A DNA stretch of 64,000 nt, from positions 495,669 to 559,668 of the forward strand of contig NW_020311998.1 in assembly GCF_003144115.1 (NCBI RefSeq), given 5' to 3'. Below the pieces are notes generated by a model. The model did not search any database, had not been told where the DNA came from, and saw only the letters and a list, made by a program, of their open reading frames with translations. Shown one piece after another: positions 32,156 to 42,953 of this stretch (within the stretch, counting starts at the first letter, position 1; each line of letters opens with the position of its first letter). Origin of the DNA: Tilletiopsis washingtonensis (Eukaryota; Basidiomycota; Exobasidiomycetes; Entylomatales). The translations under genes were made by a program, and so were the position numbers.

Positions 32156-34458
32156 ATGTTCAAGAAGCCGCCGACGATCAAGCCGTCGACGCTGCTGCGC
32201 TCGTCGAACCGGCGCGCCCTCATCGCGCAGCTGCAGAGCCAGTACCCGGCCTTTGCCGCCGCCCCGCCCGAGCTCGTCCTCGCCCTCGTGCCCGAGACGA
32301 TCCGCAACGGCAATGCCAGCACGAGCGCCGAGGACAAGGCCGTCATCTACACCGACGACAACGGGCGCCCGCTCTGGTTCGAGGTCGGCAACACCGCCGG
32401 CAAGGGCGCCGAGAAGGCGGGCAAGGGCAAGGGGCAGGCCAAGGTCGAGGTGATCCCGACGAGTGAGTCGAGCGTGAGCAGTCCACGCGTCGCATGCTCA
32501 CCGCCGCCGCAGTCTACGCACTCTGGCTGCTGCCGACGCTGCTGCCGCGCATCCCGACCGAGGCCAAGCTGCTGGCGTCGCCCGACTCGGCGCTCATGTC
32601 CGGCTCGTCGCTCATGGTGCCCGGCCTGCTACCGCCGCCCAACACGTACCCCGAGTCGTCGGGTCCGCCGCCCAAGACCAACGACTTCATCGCCATCACC
32701 GCGCCCGACTCGGACGTGCCGCTCGTCGTGGGCCGCGCCGAGATGGACGTCGCGGAGATGGTGACGCGTCGCGCGCAGGGCGAGAAGGGCAAGGCGATCC
32801 GCATCCTCCACACCTACTGGGACGAGCTGTGGACGATGGGCGGCAAGGGCGCGCCGCCAGGGCAGGACGCGCTGCCCGACATGGCGTCGCTGAGCGTGCA
32901 GGACGGCGACGCGCCGGCTGCCGAGGCCGCCGAGCCTGCTGCCGAGACGGTGGCGCAGCCGGACACCGCCGCCGACATCCTTGCCGACCTGCTGAGCGGC
33001 GACGGCGACGCCGCGCCGGAAGCAGCGTCGTCTGCCACACTAGAGACGGAGGAGGTGGACGCGCTCCTGACGCTCGCGCTGCTTAGCGCCATCAAGCTCA
33101 GCCCGCCGGAGGAGCTGCCGGTCGACGCCAGCACGTTCTACTCGAGCCATGTCCTCCCGAACCGGCCGGCCACCTGGCCGCCGGCGCCGCGGGAAGAGGG
33201 CGCTGAGGCGTCGTGGACGGGTGTCAACGCCAAGCGCGATCGCATCCCTGTCGGTGCGGACGCCGATGTGCGGAAGAGCTCGGCGAAGAAGCTGGCCAAG
33301 TGGATCAAGAACGCGTGAGTGCTGCGGGCCTATGCTGCTCACTGCACGCTGACAATAGCGCGTCTGGCAGCGAGCGAGACGGCCTGGTCAAGACCAAGGA
33401 TGTCAAGGGCAAGGTCTTCATTCACGAGCTCATGACGGGCCACGCCGAGTGAGTCCGGCGCGTCGAAGTGATCGGTGCGATTTTCTGACCGCAGGTCCAC
33501 AGCGTGCAATCGTTCGTGCCGTTCCACACGATGGTCTCGGTCTCTGAGGCGGCCGCGGATGCAGCTGCAGACGCCGCAGATGCAGAGAAGGCGTCCGCCC
33601 AGGCGACCGGCGACGCCGCTGGTGCGTCGGACGAAGGCAGCAGCGGACAGCTGCGCACCGTCGTGGAGCGCTTCTGGCTGCCGGCCAACCAGGGCGTCAA
33701 GCTCTTCCAGGGCGCTGGCTACCCGTGAGTGCGCCGCAGCATGAGCTACGTCGCAGTGCTGACATGTACGCTAGCACGTCGGTGCCGAGCTCGCGGCCGA
33801 CGATCCGTGCCATGCTCAACGACTACGTGACGAAGAACCAGCTGCAGGACGGCCGGCAAAAGACGCACGTGCGGCTCAACGACACGATCCTCGTCAGCGC
33901 CCTGTTCCCCAAGGTAGCCTCGGCGGACGTGCCGGGCACGATGCCGCGCGACGCGCTCGTCGACAAGCTCATCGCCGTGTCGTGCCAGGAGCACCACCGC
34001 GTGAGCCGGCTGAAGCCGGCGCGTGCGCTGCGTGCCGAGAAGATCAACCTCGAGGGCGGCGCCGACATGGAGCTCGAGGCGGGCGAGGTGCGCGGCCCGA
34101 TGCGCAAGGGCGGCCCGTCGCCGATCCACATCGAGGTGAAGCAGCGGCAGGGCAAGAAGGTCGTCACGCTCGTCACGGGCCTCGAGAGCTTCGGCATCGA
34201 GCCCAAGGACCTCGCCGGCGAGTGCAAGCGCAAGATGGGTGCCAGCAGCAGCGGTGAGTGGCCTTCGCCGTCGAGAATGGCGCATTCGCTGACACGCGCT
34301 TCTCAGTCACGCCGCTGCCCACGAGCTCGGCAAAGAACCCGCTCTTCGAGGTGCTCATTCAGGGCGACCAGCGCAAGGGCCTCGGCGAGATCCTGACGGG
34401 CACGCATGGCATCGAGTCGCGGCTCATCAAGATCGAGGAGGGCAAGGCGAAGAAGTGA
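32156..34458 (+). CDS. TMA64: Translation factor eIF2D (Tma64)
   Basis: A ribosome-associated factor that delivers or removes tRNA in non-canonical initiation and in recycling of 40S subunits; cytosolic. Exons 32156-32462, 32513-33314, 33359-33448, 33503-33724, 33775-34253 and 34307-34458 give 683 residues. The N-terminus MFKKPPTIKPSTLLRSSNRR is characteristic of the family. The PUA part follows with IPTIYALWLLPTLLP. A long acidic Ala/Glu linker (about 240-300) leads to an SWIB/MDM2-like central region (TFYSSHVLPNRP through the KTKDVKGKVFIHELM segment). The SUI1-type domain forms the C-terminus (ITLVTG-like KVVTLVTGLESFGIEPKDL, then PLFEVLIQGDQRKGLGEIL). All domains look present. Introns are 44-54 bases. 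It faces RPS10 at its 3' end. Confidence 0.93.
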
Positions 34459-34763
34459 GGCCGGGCGCAATAGAATGACACCTGTGCGGCCCCTTTAAGA
34501 ACACGCGTGATGTTGGTGCTGGAGCGTTTCATTGAGCATACGCAGGAGCAGCCTTGGCGTGGAGGGTGTAGGGGTTTGGTTGGGGGAGTGGAGGCAGACT
34601 GAGGGCACCAGCCCGACGCAAGAGCGCGTCTGCCGTTCCGAGCTCGCGCGCTAGCGAAGGAGCACGCGAGGGAGAGGGCAAACAGGGAAGAGACACTGGG
34701 CAGATCCGACGACGCAGGCAACGGGCGGGCAGCACGGGAAAGGTGCTGCTGCGCACGGTACGC

Positions 34764-35532
34764 TTACGACGGCGGGGCACCAGCGCCACGGCCGACGCCG
34801 CCGAAGCGCGGGCGGTAGTCTCCCGGAGCACCCTGCTCCTTCTTGCGGTACTCGCGGTCGCCGCCGTCGCGGTCGCCGCGGGGCGCGCGGTAGGCGCCGC
34901 CCTCGCGCGCACCGCCCATGGGGCGCTGCGGGCGGGCCGGGCGCTTGTGCGTGGCCGGCACGATCTCGGCGGGGAGGTGGAGGTACTCGCGGAGGTACTC
35001 GAGGCCCTGTGCGGTGCGTCAGCGCTGTGTGCGGGTGACGATCGCCAGCTGCGGCAGGGCACGCCATGCTGCCTCCTGCCTGCCTGTCTCTCCACAGCTT
35101 CATCGCACCTGTTCCTCCACCTCTCCGTCGCCGTCGCCTCGCCAGCCTACACCCGCCTCGCTCCACATCACCGCCCGCTACTCACCTCGTCGGTGAGGGT
35201 GTAGAAGTACCACTGCCAGCTGAACTGGGTGTGCACGAAGCCGCGGCTCGTGAGGCTCTGGGCAGCCTTGATGACCTGCAGGTTGGGGATCTCAAGCTCC
35301 GGGTGCTGCACCTCGAAGTCCTTGGGCGCGACCATGACGCCCTCCTTGAAGAGGGAGGCGTAGATGGCGCGGCGGTTCTCCTTGGGGATGATCACTGCAG
35401 AGGGAGCGTGAGGAGCTGCGCTGGACACCAGGGACGATCCGGCAGCGGCGCACGCCCGAGCAGCCCAGCTGCGGCCACCCAGCTGCGGCCGCACAGCATG
35501 TGTTCCCTCTGGCAGCGGATGTGCGACTCACT
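34764..35532 (-). CDS. RPS10: 40S ribosomal protein S10 (eS10)
   Basis: A structural protein of the small ribosomal subunit, located at the head. Three coding segments, 35532 (one base), 35394-35186 and 35006-34764, give 150 residues. The protein begins [20 protein letters not shown] and runs through [18 protein letters not shown] and [20 protein letters not shown], all diagnostic of eS10. It ends in the usual Gly/Arg-rich tail ([21 protein letters not shown]). The start codon is divided: its A is the last base of exon 1, and TG opens exon 2 after a 137-base intron (35395-35531). The first exon is otherwise untranslated. The second intron is 178 bases. It is divergent from RPS30, so the two 40S genes face a common upstream region. 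Confidence 0.94.
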
Positions 35533-36426
35533 CTTGAGGGGCTTACGGTGACTGGCGGGACCGGGAAGAGGATGGTGTGGTGGGATCGAGGCGGACGTGC
35601 GCCCGCCGCGGCATCTTCGCGCCGCGCTCGCCGCCGCCCGACGTCAGCCAGCGGCGGCAGCGCTGCGGCAGGGGCAGGGGGAGACAGCCAGGCGCGCGCG
35701 CAGCAGACGCGCTCGGCCGAGGCGCGCAGTCCGCGTGCGCGACTCCGCCACGTGCGCCCGTCAGCTCAGCGCAGAGAGCAGCGGCCGCGGCGCGGCTGCC
35801 AGCCACGGCGCGCCGCTGCTAGGCGGCCGCTGCGCGCCAGGCGCGTGCCGCCGCCGCCGTCGCCTCTGCCCGCTCCCACCACCATCCACGCTCTCCCTCC
35901 TCGCTCCCTGTTCGTATTTCGCTCCGTGCCGCGCATTCTCTTGCTGCTGGGACATACATGCTGCCGCTGCACCGTTGCTGCATCGACGCCTCGTCTTGCG
36001 GCCGCACCGTGTCGAGGAGAGCTGCGCAGTCGATGTTGGTGGCGTAGGACAGCGCACGCCGCCACCTGAGGCTGCGCATGCTGGGCGCATGCCTGCGCTC
36101 GTTCGGCCTGCGATCGAGCTGCTGAGCTTGGCGAAGCCATGTGCGATTGCCAGGAGCGAGGGGCACGCCAGCTCGAGGCCATGCTGGTGGCGCCTGCAGC
36201 GTCGTAAAGGACGCTCGCCGGGCGGGGCGACAGGACACATGGCAGAGGTCCGCCTGGCACGGCGGATCCGATGGTGCAGCGGTGGGGTGCAGCTGGACTT
36301 TCGACGGCCAGGCGGTGCCGGTGCAGTGGCGTGGTGTCCCGCAGCAGAGGGTTCGTCCACCAGTCGAGATCTGCATGCTGACCGCGTCTTCGCCACGCAG
36401 CAAGACCCCTTTGAAAGCTATACATC
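35533..36426. promoter_or_regulatory. Shared upstream region of RPS10 and RPS30
   Basis: This 894-base interval separates the divergent starts of two 40S subunit genes. A pyrimidine-rich stretch at about 35850-35950 stands out. I cannot identify a specific ribosomal-protein-gene element by eye, and no gene is visible. Part of it next to 35533 is the transcribed untranslated first exon of RPS10. Confidence 0.5.
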
Positions 36427-36740
36427 ATGGGCAAGGTTCACGGCTCCCTCGCGCGTGCCGGTAAGGTCAAGTCGCAGTGCCCCAAGGGTGAGTGGCGGCA
36501 GTGACAGCGACGTGGCAGGGGTACGTGTCTCACGCCCGCACGCCTCGCAGTCGAGAAGGCCGAGAAGCCGAAGCAGCCCAAGGGCCGTGCCCACAAGCGG
36601 CACCTGTACAACCGCCGCTTCGTCAACGTCGTCATCGGCCCCGGCGGCAAGCGGCGCGCCAACGCCCAGGGCGTGAGTTGAACCCTGGCGGCCACGGTCG
36701 CTTTGCGGCATTGCTCACACCCCGTCCCGCACAGGTCTAA
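36427..36740 (+). CDS. RPS30: 40S ribosomal protein S30 (eS30)
   Basis: A small-subunit structural protein near the decoding centre. Exons 36427-36487, 36551-36672 and 36735-36740 encode 62 residues: [20 protein letters not shown], then [20 protein letters not shown] and [20 protein letters not shown], closing with GV. Length and sequence match unfused fungal eS30; there is no ubiquitin-like leader as in animal FAU. The last exon supplies one Val codon and the stop; if its 62-base intron is retained, the frame reads GVS and stops, so the proteins differ by one residue. Intron signals (GTGAGT, TTGCTCAC, CACAG) favour splicing. Confidence 0.93.
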
Positions 36741-36895
36741 GTCCCTGGTCGCTTGACTGCGCTCTCTCTTTGCTGGCCACGCGCGTGTCATCCCATCGAA
36801 CGCCGTGCCATGTACAGTCTGCTCGCCCAAAAGCATCTTTGATCGACCCTTCTCTCCCGTGCCAGCAGCGGGTGCTTTGTTCACTGGTGGCATTG

Positions 36896-37967
36896 CTATG
36901 GGCGTGCGGCCTCTGTGGGGCGGGCTGGTGGCGCGGCCGTGCGGTCGCCGTCGAAGCTCTTGAGGTATGCGGCCCACAGCTCCTCCACCGTCTGGCCGTT
37001 GCACAGCGTGCGGAAGGCGGCGCCGTTGTCCCACTCGGCCGTGGCGAAGGCGGCGTTGAGGCCTGGCACGAGGCGTGGCTCGCCAACGTGGTCGGAGACC
37101 CAGACGAGGAAGTATGCTGCGGTTGGGATGTCAGAGACGCAGCAGCTACTCAGCACAGCACACTCGCCTGTCTTCTCGTAGCCCGCGTCCCAGCTGCGCA
37201 TTGTCAGTCAGCGCAGTTCGCCGGTGTGCCGACAGGCTGCTCACGATGGGCCAGGCGTGCGTGCCCAGTGCGGCGGCGCCAGACCGCACTTGAGCCTGAC
37301 CCAGTCGGCAATGCCCTCGATGAGGCCACCGGGCACGGTGCCGCGTCCATCGTGCTGTTGAGTCAGGGGTCGTCAGCGAAGCTCACTTCCACAGCAGGCG
37401 TCCGACCGCTCACTTGCAGCACATGCACCATCTGAGTCGCAGGTGTAAGCGCCCACTCGAAGACAGTGCACCGCCTGCACTTGCCTCATGCCACAGCACA
37501 CCCTTGATCTCGTGCAGCGCCGCGTCGTCCGAGGCGTGGCAGCGGGCGATGTGGCCTGCAGCAAGGTGAATCTGCGTGGTACCCCGTCAGCCACTGCCCG
37601 TACTGCCAGGCGAGCAGCATGCTGACCTGCTTGTGGTCGTCCTGCCCCGCCGCGCCGGCCGTGTGCGCCACGCCGTCCATGGGCCGCACGACGAGCGTCA
37701 GGCAGGTCACCTGCGTTTGCCGTGAGCCAACGACAGCGTCTGAGAGGCCTGTGCGCAGCGCACCTTGCGGCATGCCGGTGCCTCGGGTGCGTCGTAGCGC
37801 AATGCCCGCCACACCTCCTCGAGGCACTGGCGCAGGCTGAGGTGCGCCTGCATGCTGCGCGCAAAGCGCTCCACGCCCGCGTCGTCGAGCGAGTGCAGCT
37901 GCAGGCTCAGCGTCGGCGCCGGGCAGACATGGCTGCTTTGCTCCTCTGCTGTGTCGAGCGGCGGCAT
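36896..37967 (-). CDS. Plant-type basic secretory protein (BSP) family, metallopeptidase-like
   Basis: Seven exons: 37967-37764, 37710-37627, 37571-37485, 37431-37414, 37354-37245, 37193-37168 and 37116-36896; 249 residues. Family landmarks are IHLAAGHIA, the zinc-type motif HEMVH (His124-Glu125, His128), GTVPGGLIEGIADWVRLK, APPHWAR, SWDAGYEKTAYFLVWV and the C-terminal TVEELWAAYLKSF. The family (DUF in plants, bacteria and fungi) is thought to be peptidase-like, but substrates are unknown. I see no signal peptide in MPPLDTAEEQSSHVCPAP, so despite the family name it may be intracellular. Two introns use GC donors (start bases 37484 and 37167). The HEMVH motif is cut by an intron and its second half lies on an 18-base exon. 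It is divergent from RAD54. Confidence 0.88.
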
Positions 37968-38285
37968 TTTGAGGGTGCCTGCGTTGGCGCAGATGCTGTA
38001 GAGCGGACGACGGAGCGGCCGGGTGGGCCCATGCACCCTGAGCGGGAGGTGCGGGTCTGATGACGTCTCGTGGGCGCGGCGGGTGTTGGTCCCACGCCCA
38101 CGGCGGCGGCGCAGCGGGCGGCGCCGCACGTGAGGCGACGCGGCGACGCGTAGAGTGCGGCGCGCGGCGCGGTGTGCTTCAGGCGTTGGACTGGCGGCCC
38201 GGTGGCGTGCCACCACCACCATCCCTGTGCGACCCCGTGCCCACACCCACCGCACCCGCCACCGCCACCCGCGCCGCCGCGCACG
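37968..38285. promoter_or_regulatory. Bidirectional promoter, BSP-family gene / RAD54
   Basis: A 318-base gap between divergent starts. The 60 bases before RAD54 are C-rich with ACC and CAC runs (about 38209-38280), the usual leader type in this window. I saw no damage-response element that I could name with confidence. Confidence 0.5.
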
Positions 38286-41200
38286 ATGCGCAAGAGCGTC
38301 ATCCTCGCTGCGCTGCAGCCCAAGGCCGAGGGCGAGGGCAGGGCCTCGCCCGCGCCCAAGAACGGCGCCGACTGGGCGCGCTCCGTCACCGGCGGCGGCT
38401 TCGGCCCGCTGCTGGGCCGCAAGCCGTTCAAGGCGCCGCTGCCCGCCGGTCGCCGCAGCGCCAAGGGTGCCGCCGCCGAGGACCTCTCCGGCGGCCGCAA
38501 GCGCAAGCGCGTCAACTACACCGGCATGGGCGGCGGCGAGGACGACGGCGACGGCGACGCGGCCGAGAGCTCGGACGCAGAGGAGGCCGTGGCGAAGAAG
38601 CCCAAGGGCAAGCCGGGCGTGTTCGGCAAGGACGGCAAGATGACGAGTCTGGAGGGCGTGTACAAGGGCATCGACGCGCGCGGCGTCTCGCTCAACGTCG
38701 ACAACCGCAAGTGGCAGGTCTTCAAGCCCAAGGACGGCGCCATCAAGCGCCGCTTCAACGTGCCGGTGATGCGCGCCAAGGACGGCGCCATCATCGAGAC
38801 GCGCATGAGCGGCGCGTCGCTCGGCACGCGCAAGCCCATCGAGATCCCGCCGCGCCCGCTGCACGACCCGATGGGCGAGCATGCCATCGTGCTCTTCGAC
38901 CCGACGGTCGACGACGTCGAGGCCGAGCGCGAGAAGGAGCGGCTGCGCCGCGAGCGCCTCGCGGCGGATGCGCTCGCCAAGGCGGAGGGCGGCGTGGAGC
39001 CGGAGAAGCCGGCGGGGCCGACGCCGCACAAGAGCCTGGCGGAGCTGCTGGGCCTGCGCAGCAAGGACGACAAGAAGAAGGTCGTGGAGAAGGTGCCGGT
39101 GGTGATCGATCCGCGTCTGGGCAAGGTGCTCCGACCGCATCAGGTCGAGGGAGTCAAGGTGAGTCATGCTCGTGGCGTCTTGCGTCGCCGGCAGCGTCGA
39201 GCTCCTGCTGACGCCGTGCGGCAGTTCCTGTACCGCTGCGCGACGTCGCTCATGGATGAGCACGCACAAGGGTGAGTCGCTGTTGTCGCCAGCGCTCAGA
39301 TTCGCCGTGCTCACGCTCGTGCGCAGCTCGATCATGGCCGACGAGATGGGCCTGGGCAAGACGCTGCAGTGCATCGCGCTCATGTGGACGCTGCTCAAGC
39401 AGTCGCCGATCCCAAACAAGCCGACGATCGACAAGTGCATCATCGCGTGTCCTTCCAGTCTCGTGCGCAACTGGGCTAACGAGCTGGGTGCGTGCTTGTC
39501 TCGCAGCGAGTGTATGTGCGCAGCTCACACGCATATATGCTGCAGTGAAGTGGCTTGGCACAGCCGCGCCCGGCGCGTTCGCGCTTGATGGCAAGTTGTC
39601 GAAAGACGAGATGGTGCTCGCTGTTCGCCGCTGGGCAGACGCGAAGGGACGAGGCATCGTGCAGCCAGGTGCGTGGCGGCCGGCGCGCATACTCGCAGGT
39701 GAGGCTGACACGCATCACAGTGATGATCGTCTCATACGAGACGCTGCGCAACATCGCTCCCGAGCTGGCGAATTGCGAGGTCGGCTTGCTGCTGTGCGAT
39801 GAGGGACACAGACTGAAGAACGCAGGTGCGTCATCACGATGCCCGCACCGACTCTTCAGACGCTAATTCCGGCCCTGCAGAGTCCTTGACCTATGTCGCG
39901 CTGGACAAGATCCCTGTCAAGCGCCGTGTCGTGCTCACGGGTACACCAGTGCAGGTGAGCGCTAGTCTCAGTCGCACTTGTGACCTCCGCTGACGCCGCG
40001 AGGTTGCAGAACGACCTCACAGAATACTTCTCGCTGGTCAAGTTCGCCAATCCCGACCTGCTCGGCGGCCGTCTGGAGTTCCGCAAGGCATTCGAGATTC
40101 CTATCCTCAAGGGCCGCGACTCGAACGCGTCCGAGAAGGAGCAGCAGGTCGGCATCGCCAAGCTCGGCGAGCTGTCCGCCATCGTGAGCAAGTTCATCAT
40201 CCGGCGCACGAATGACCTGCTCTCGAAGTACCGTGAGTGCAGCTGTGATCAGCAGGCGAGCGCACGACTGAGCACCACTCTGCGCGCCAGTGCCCGTCAA
40301 GCACGAGCACGTCGTATTCTGCAAGATGTCGCCGCTGCAGCTCGCCTTGTACCAGCTCTTTGTTAAGTCGCCCGAGACGCAGAAGCTGCTGCGCGGCAAG
40401 GGCTCGCAGCCGCTCAAGGCCATCTCGATCCTGCGCAAGCTCTGCAACCACCCGGACCTGCTGAACCTGCCCGACGACCTGGCCGGCTGCGAGCGCCTGC
40501 TGCCGAGCGACTACACGCCGCACGACCGCCGCAACGTGCACGCGGAGCACAGCGGCAAGATGGTCGTGCTCGAGCGCTTCCTGCAGCAGATGCGCAAGAC
40601 GAGCAACGACAAGATCGTCCTCATCTCGAACTTCACGCAGACGCTCGACATCTTCGAGAAGATGTGCCGCCTGAATCGCTGGGGCTCGTTCCGCCTCGAC
40701 GGCACGATGGCCATCAACAAGCGCCAGAAGCTCGTCGACCGCTTCAACGACCCCGAGGGCGCCGAGTTCGTCTTCCTGCTCAGCTCAAAGGCCGGTGGAT
40801 GCGGTCTCAATCTCATCGGCGCAAATCGTCTCGTGCTGTTCGATCCTGGTGCGTGCCGCGTTCGCCCAGCGCGTGCCTAGCTGATCACATTCTCCCTTCA
40901 GACTGGAACCCGGCCTCCGACCAGCAGGCGCTCGCGCGTGTCTGGCGTGACGGACAGAAGAAGTCTTGTGAGTGGCGCGAAAGGTGTCTGTGCAACCTGC
41001 GGCTGACCGGCTGCGTCCGCAGGCTTCGTGTACCGCTTCATCGCGACTGGCAGCGTGGAAGAGAAGATCCTGCAGCGGTGAGTTGCTCGATGCCTGCCTC
41101 GTCTAGCCAGCGCTCACTCATCTCCAACAGCCAATCGCACAAGCAGTCGCTGTCGTCGTGCATCATCGACGGTCAGGAGGACGCCGACCGGCACTTTTCG

Positions 41201-41551
41201 CGCGACGACCTGCGTGCGCTCTTCGAGTTCAAGCAAGACACGCAGTGCGACACGCATGACACGTACAAGTGCAAGCGCTGCAAGAACGGCCGCCAGAACG
41301 TCAAGGCGCCCGCCATGCTGTACGGCGACACGGCCACGTGAGTGTGATGCGCTACCTGCTAGCAGCGCAAGAGACTGACGCCTCGATCAGCTGGAACCAT
41401 TACCAGAACGAGGAGCTGCACAACCTCCACGACGACCTGCTCCGCAGCGAGAAGGTGCACGACGAGGTGAGTCTGCTGCGCATGCTGCGCCCTGCCATGT
41501 GCTGACCCTCCTGCACAGGTCTCGATGTGCTTCCAATACGTCAGCCACTAG
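38286..41551 (+). CDS. RAD54: DNA repair and recombination ATPase RAD54
   Basis: A SNF2-family DNA translocase that works with Rad51 in homologous recombination, in the nucleus. Thirteen exons: 38286-39158, 39225-39271, 39327-39487, 39546-39668, 39721-39825, 39881-39954, 40010-40232, 40291-40848, 40902-40967, 41023-41077, 41131-41337, 41391-41466 and 41519-41551; 866 residues. The start [10 protein letters not shown] is followed by KPFKAPL. Then come [16 protein letters not shown], Walker [13 protein letters not shown] (about 310-321), IVSYETLR, motif [14 protein letters not shown] (DEGH 428-431) and [18 protein letters not shown]. The helicase-C motifs are [47 protein letters not shown] and [16 protein letters not shown]. 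It ends [10 protein letters not shown]. Intact by every motif I can check. It converges with the RHO2-type gene, 303 bases apart. Confidence 0.97.
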
Positions 41552-41854
41552 TCTCCGCCGCTCTCTCCATGTCTCCTCGCACACGTCCCGTCCCCACCGC
41601 AAGGCTCCGCTACACCACACATACTGCCCGTCGCATCCTCCACGTCACACGCCAGTCACTTGCCCATGTATCAATGAGACCCGCATCTGCTCACAGCGTC
41701 AGACTTGCGAGAGGACGGAGCGATCGTTCATGAGGGCTGCGGCGTGGCAACAGGGTCGTCTATGCGTGAGAGAGCGGGGATGCAGGGGTAACACGAGGCG
41801 CGAAGCGGCGCGGCAGAGGATGAGAGAGGCAGAGGGCGCCTGCGCAACGCTCTC
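41552..41854. other. Convergent 3' intergenic, RAD54 / RHO2
   Basis: 303 bases between two stop codons. It starts C-rich (about 41555-41660) and turns purine-rich (41710-41840), as expected for two 3' untranslated regions meeting. No other feature is seen. Confidence 0.5.
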
Positions 41855-42953
41855 TCAGAGAATGACGCAGCGGCAGCCGCCGGCCTCGTTCTTTTCGCTC
41901 TTGCTCTTGCGGCGCGAGGAGCCATGCCGGTCCGCACCGGCGCCGGCGCCGCGCAGCAGCATCGAGGCTCGCGTGGCTGCCTCAAAGATGTTCTGCGAGT
42001 GGCCAGAGAAGCTCAGCAGTGTAACCTGGACGCCACCACGGCAGACTCACGTCCACACCCTCGTTGCGCAGCGCCGAGCACTCGTGGTAGGAGCGAGCGC
42101 CGATCTGCTGAGCGATGGCCTTGCCCTGCGTGCGCGAGTTGTGAGCACATGGGTCCCGGTGAGCTGGCTCGGCAGCGCAGCGACGAGACCTCCTGGATGG
42201 TGCCGCCACTGTATCCGCCGCCGCCGCGTCCGCCGCTCCTCGAGCTCTGCTGCACTCACCTGCGCCGTGCTGACGAAGCGAGCGTCGTCGCCGCCGCGTG
42301 CGCCCTCGTCGCGCAGGTCCTTCTTGCAGCCGACCAGCAGCACAGGCACCTGCGGCCCGCATATTTGGCGCACCTCCTCCATCCACTGCGCCATCAGCGA
42401 CATGTCAGCATAGGCCGTCAGCAAGGGGCTCTCCGCGCGGCTCGCACCTTGACGGTGACATTGTCGAGCGAGTCGGGCGTGTCGATGCTGAACGCGATCA
42501 GGATCACGTGGGCCTGCGAGTAGGAGAGCGGCCGCAGACGCTCGTACTCTTCCTGGCCGCTGCGTGGGAGACGAGCAGGGCTTAGCACGCTGGCCTCAAG
42601 TCGGCACGGCAGCCCTGCTCCCCACTCACGCAGTGTCCCAAAGCGCCAGCTGCACGGGCTTGCCGTCTAGCCGGATCTCGGCCACATAGTTCTCAAAGAT
42701 GGCTGCGCAGCGACGTCAGTACGGCAACGTGAGAGGACAGCGGGCCGACACGTACTCGGCTCCTGGGACGAGAAGCTCGTCAGCACATGCGCCAGACGGA
42801 CAAAGCGGTGCCAAGCAGAGGCTCAGGCATCGCGCTGAGCGGCCGGTAACTCACATACTGCTGCGGGAACTCGCCGACGGCAAAGACACAGAGCAGACTC
42901 GTCTTGCCGCACGCGCCGTCGCCGACGATGACGAGCTTGCGGCGGATCTGCAT
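41855..42953 (-). CDS. RHO2: Rho-family GTPase, RHO2 type
   Basis: A membrane-attached GTP switch, in fungi linked to cell-wall synthesis and polarity. Seven exons: 42953-42855, 42762-42756, 42702-42630, 42559-42448, 42385-42260, 42125-42051 and 41992-41855; 209 residues. The P-loop GDGACGKT is at 11-18. The effector loop reads [14 protein letters not shown], switch [29 protein letters not shown], the base-recognition motif GCKKDL, and then [44 protein letters not shown] and EQIGAR-like AQQIGARSY favour Rho2 over Rho1 or Rho3. It ends ...GGCRCVIL; a CaaX box ending in Leu predicts geranylgeranylation, and the Cys two before may be palmitoylated. Exon 2 is only 7 bases. The start could lie in an unseen upstream exon, but the length fits. 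Confidence 0.93.

Noticed and set aside
33481-33502. First acceptor (GCAG at about 33491-33494) for eIF2D exon 4
   Set aside because: It gives the wrong frame for the conserved downstream sequence; the CAG ending at 33502 restores it.
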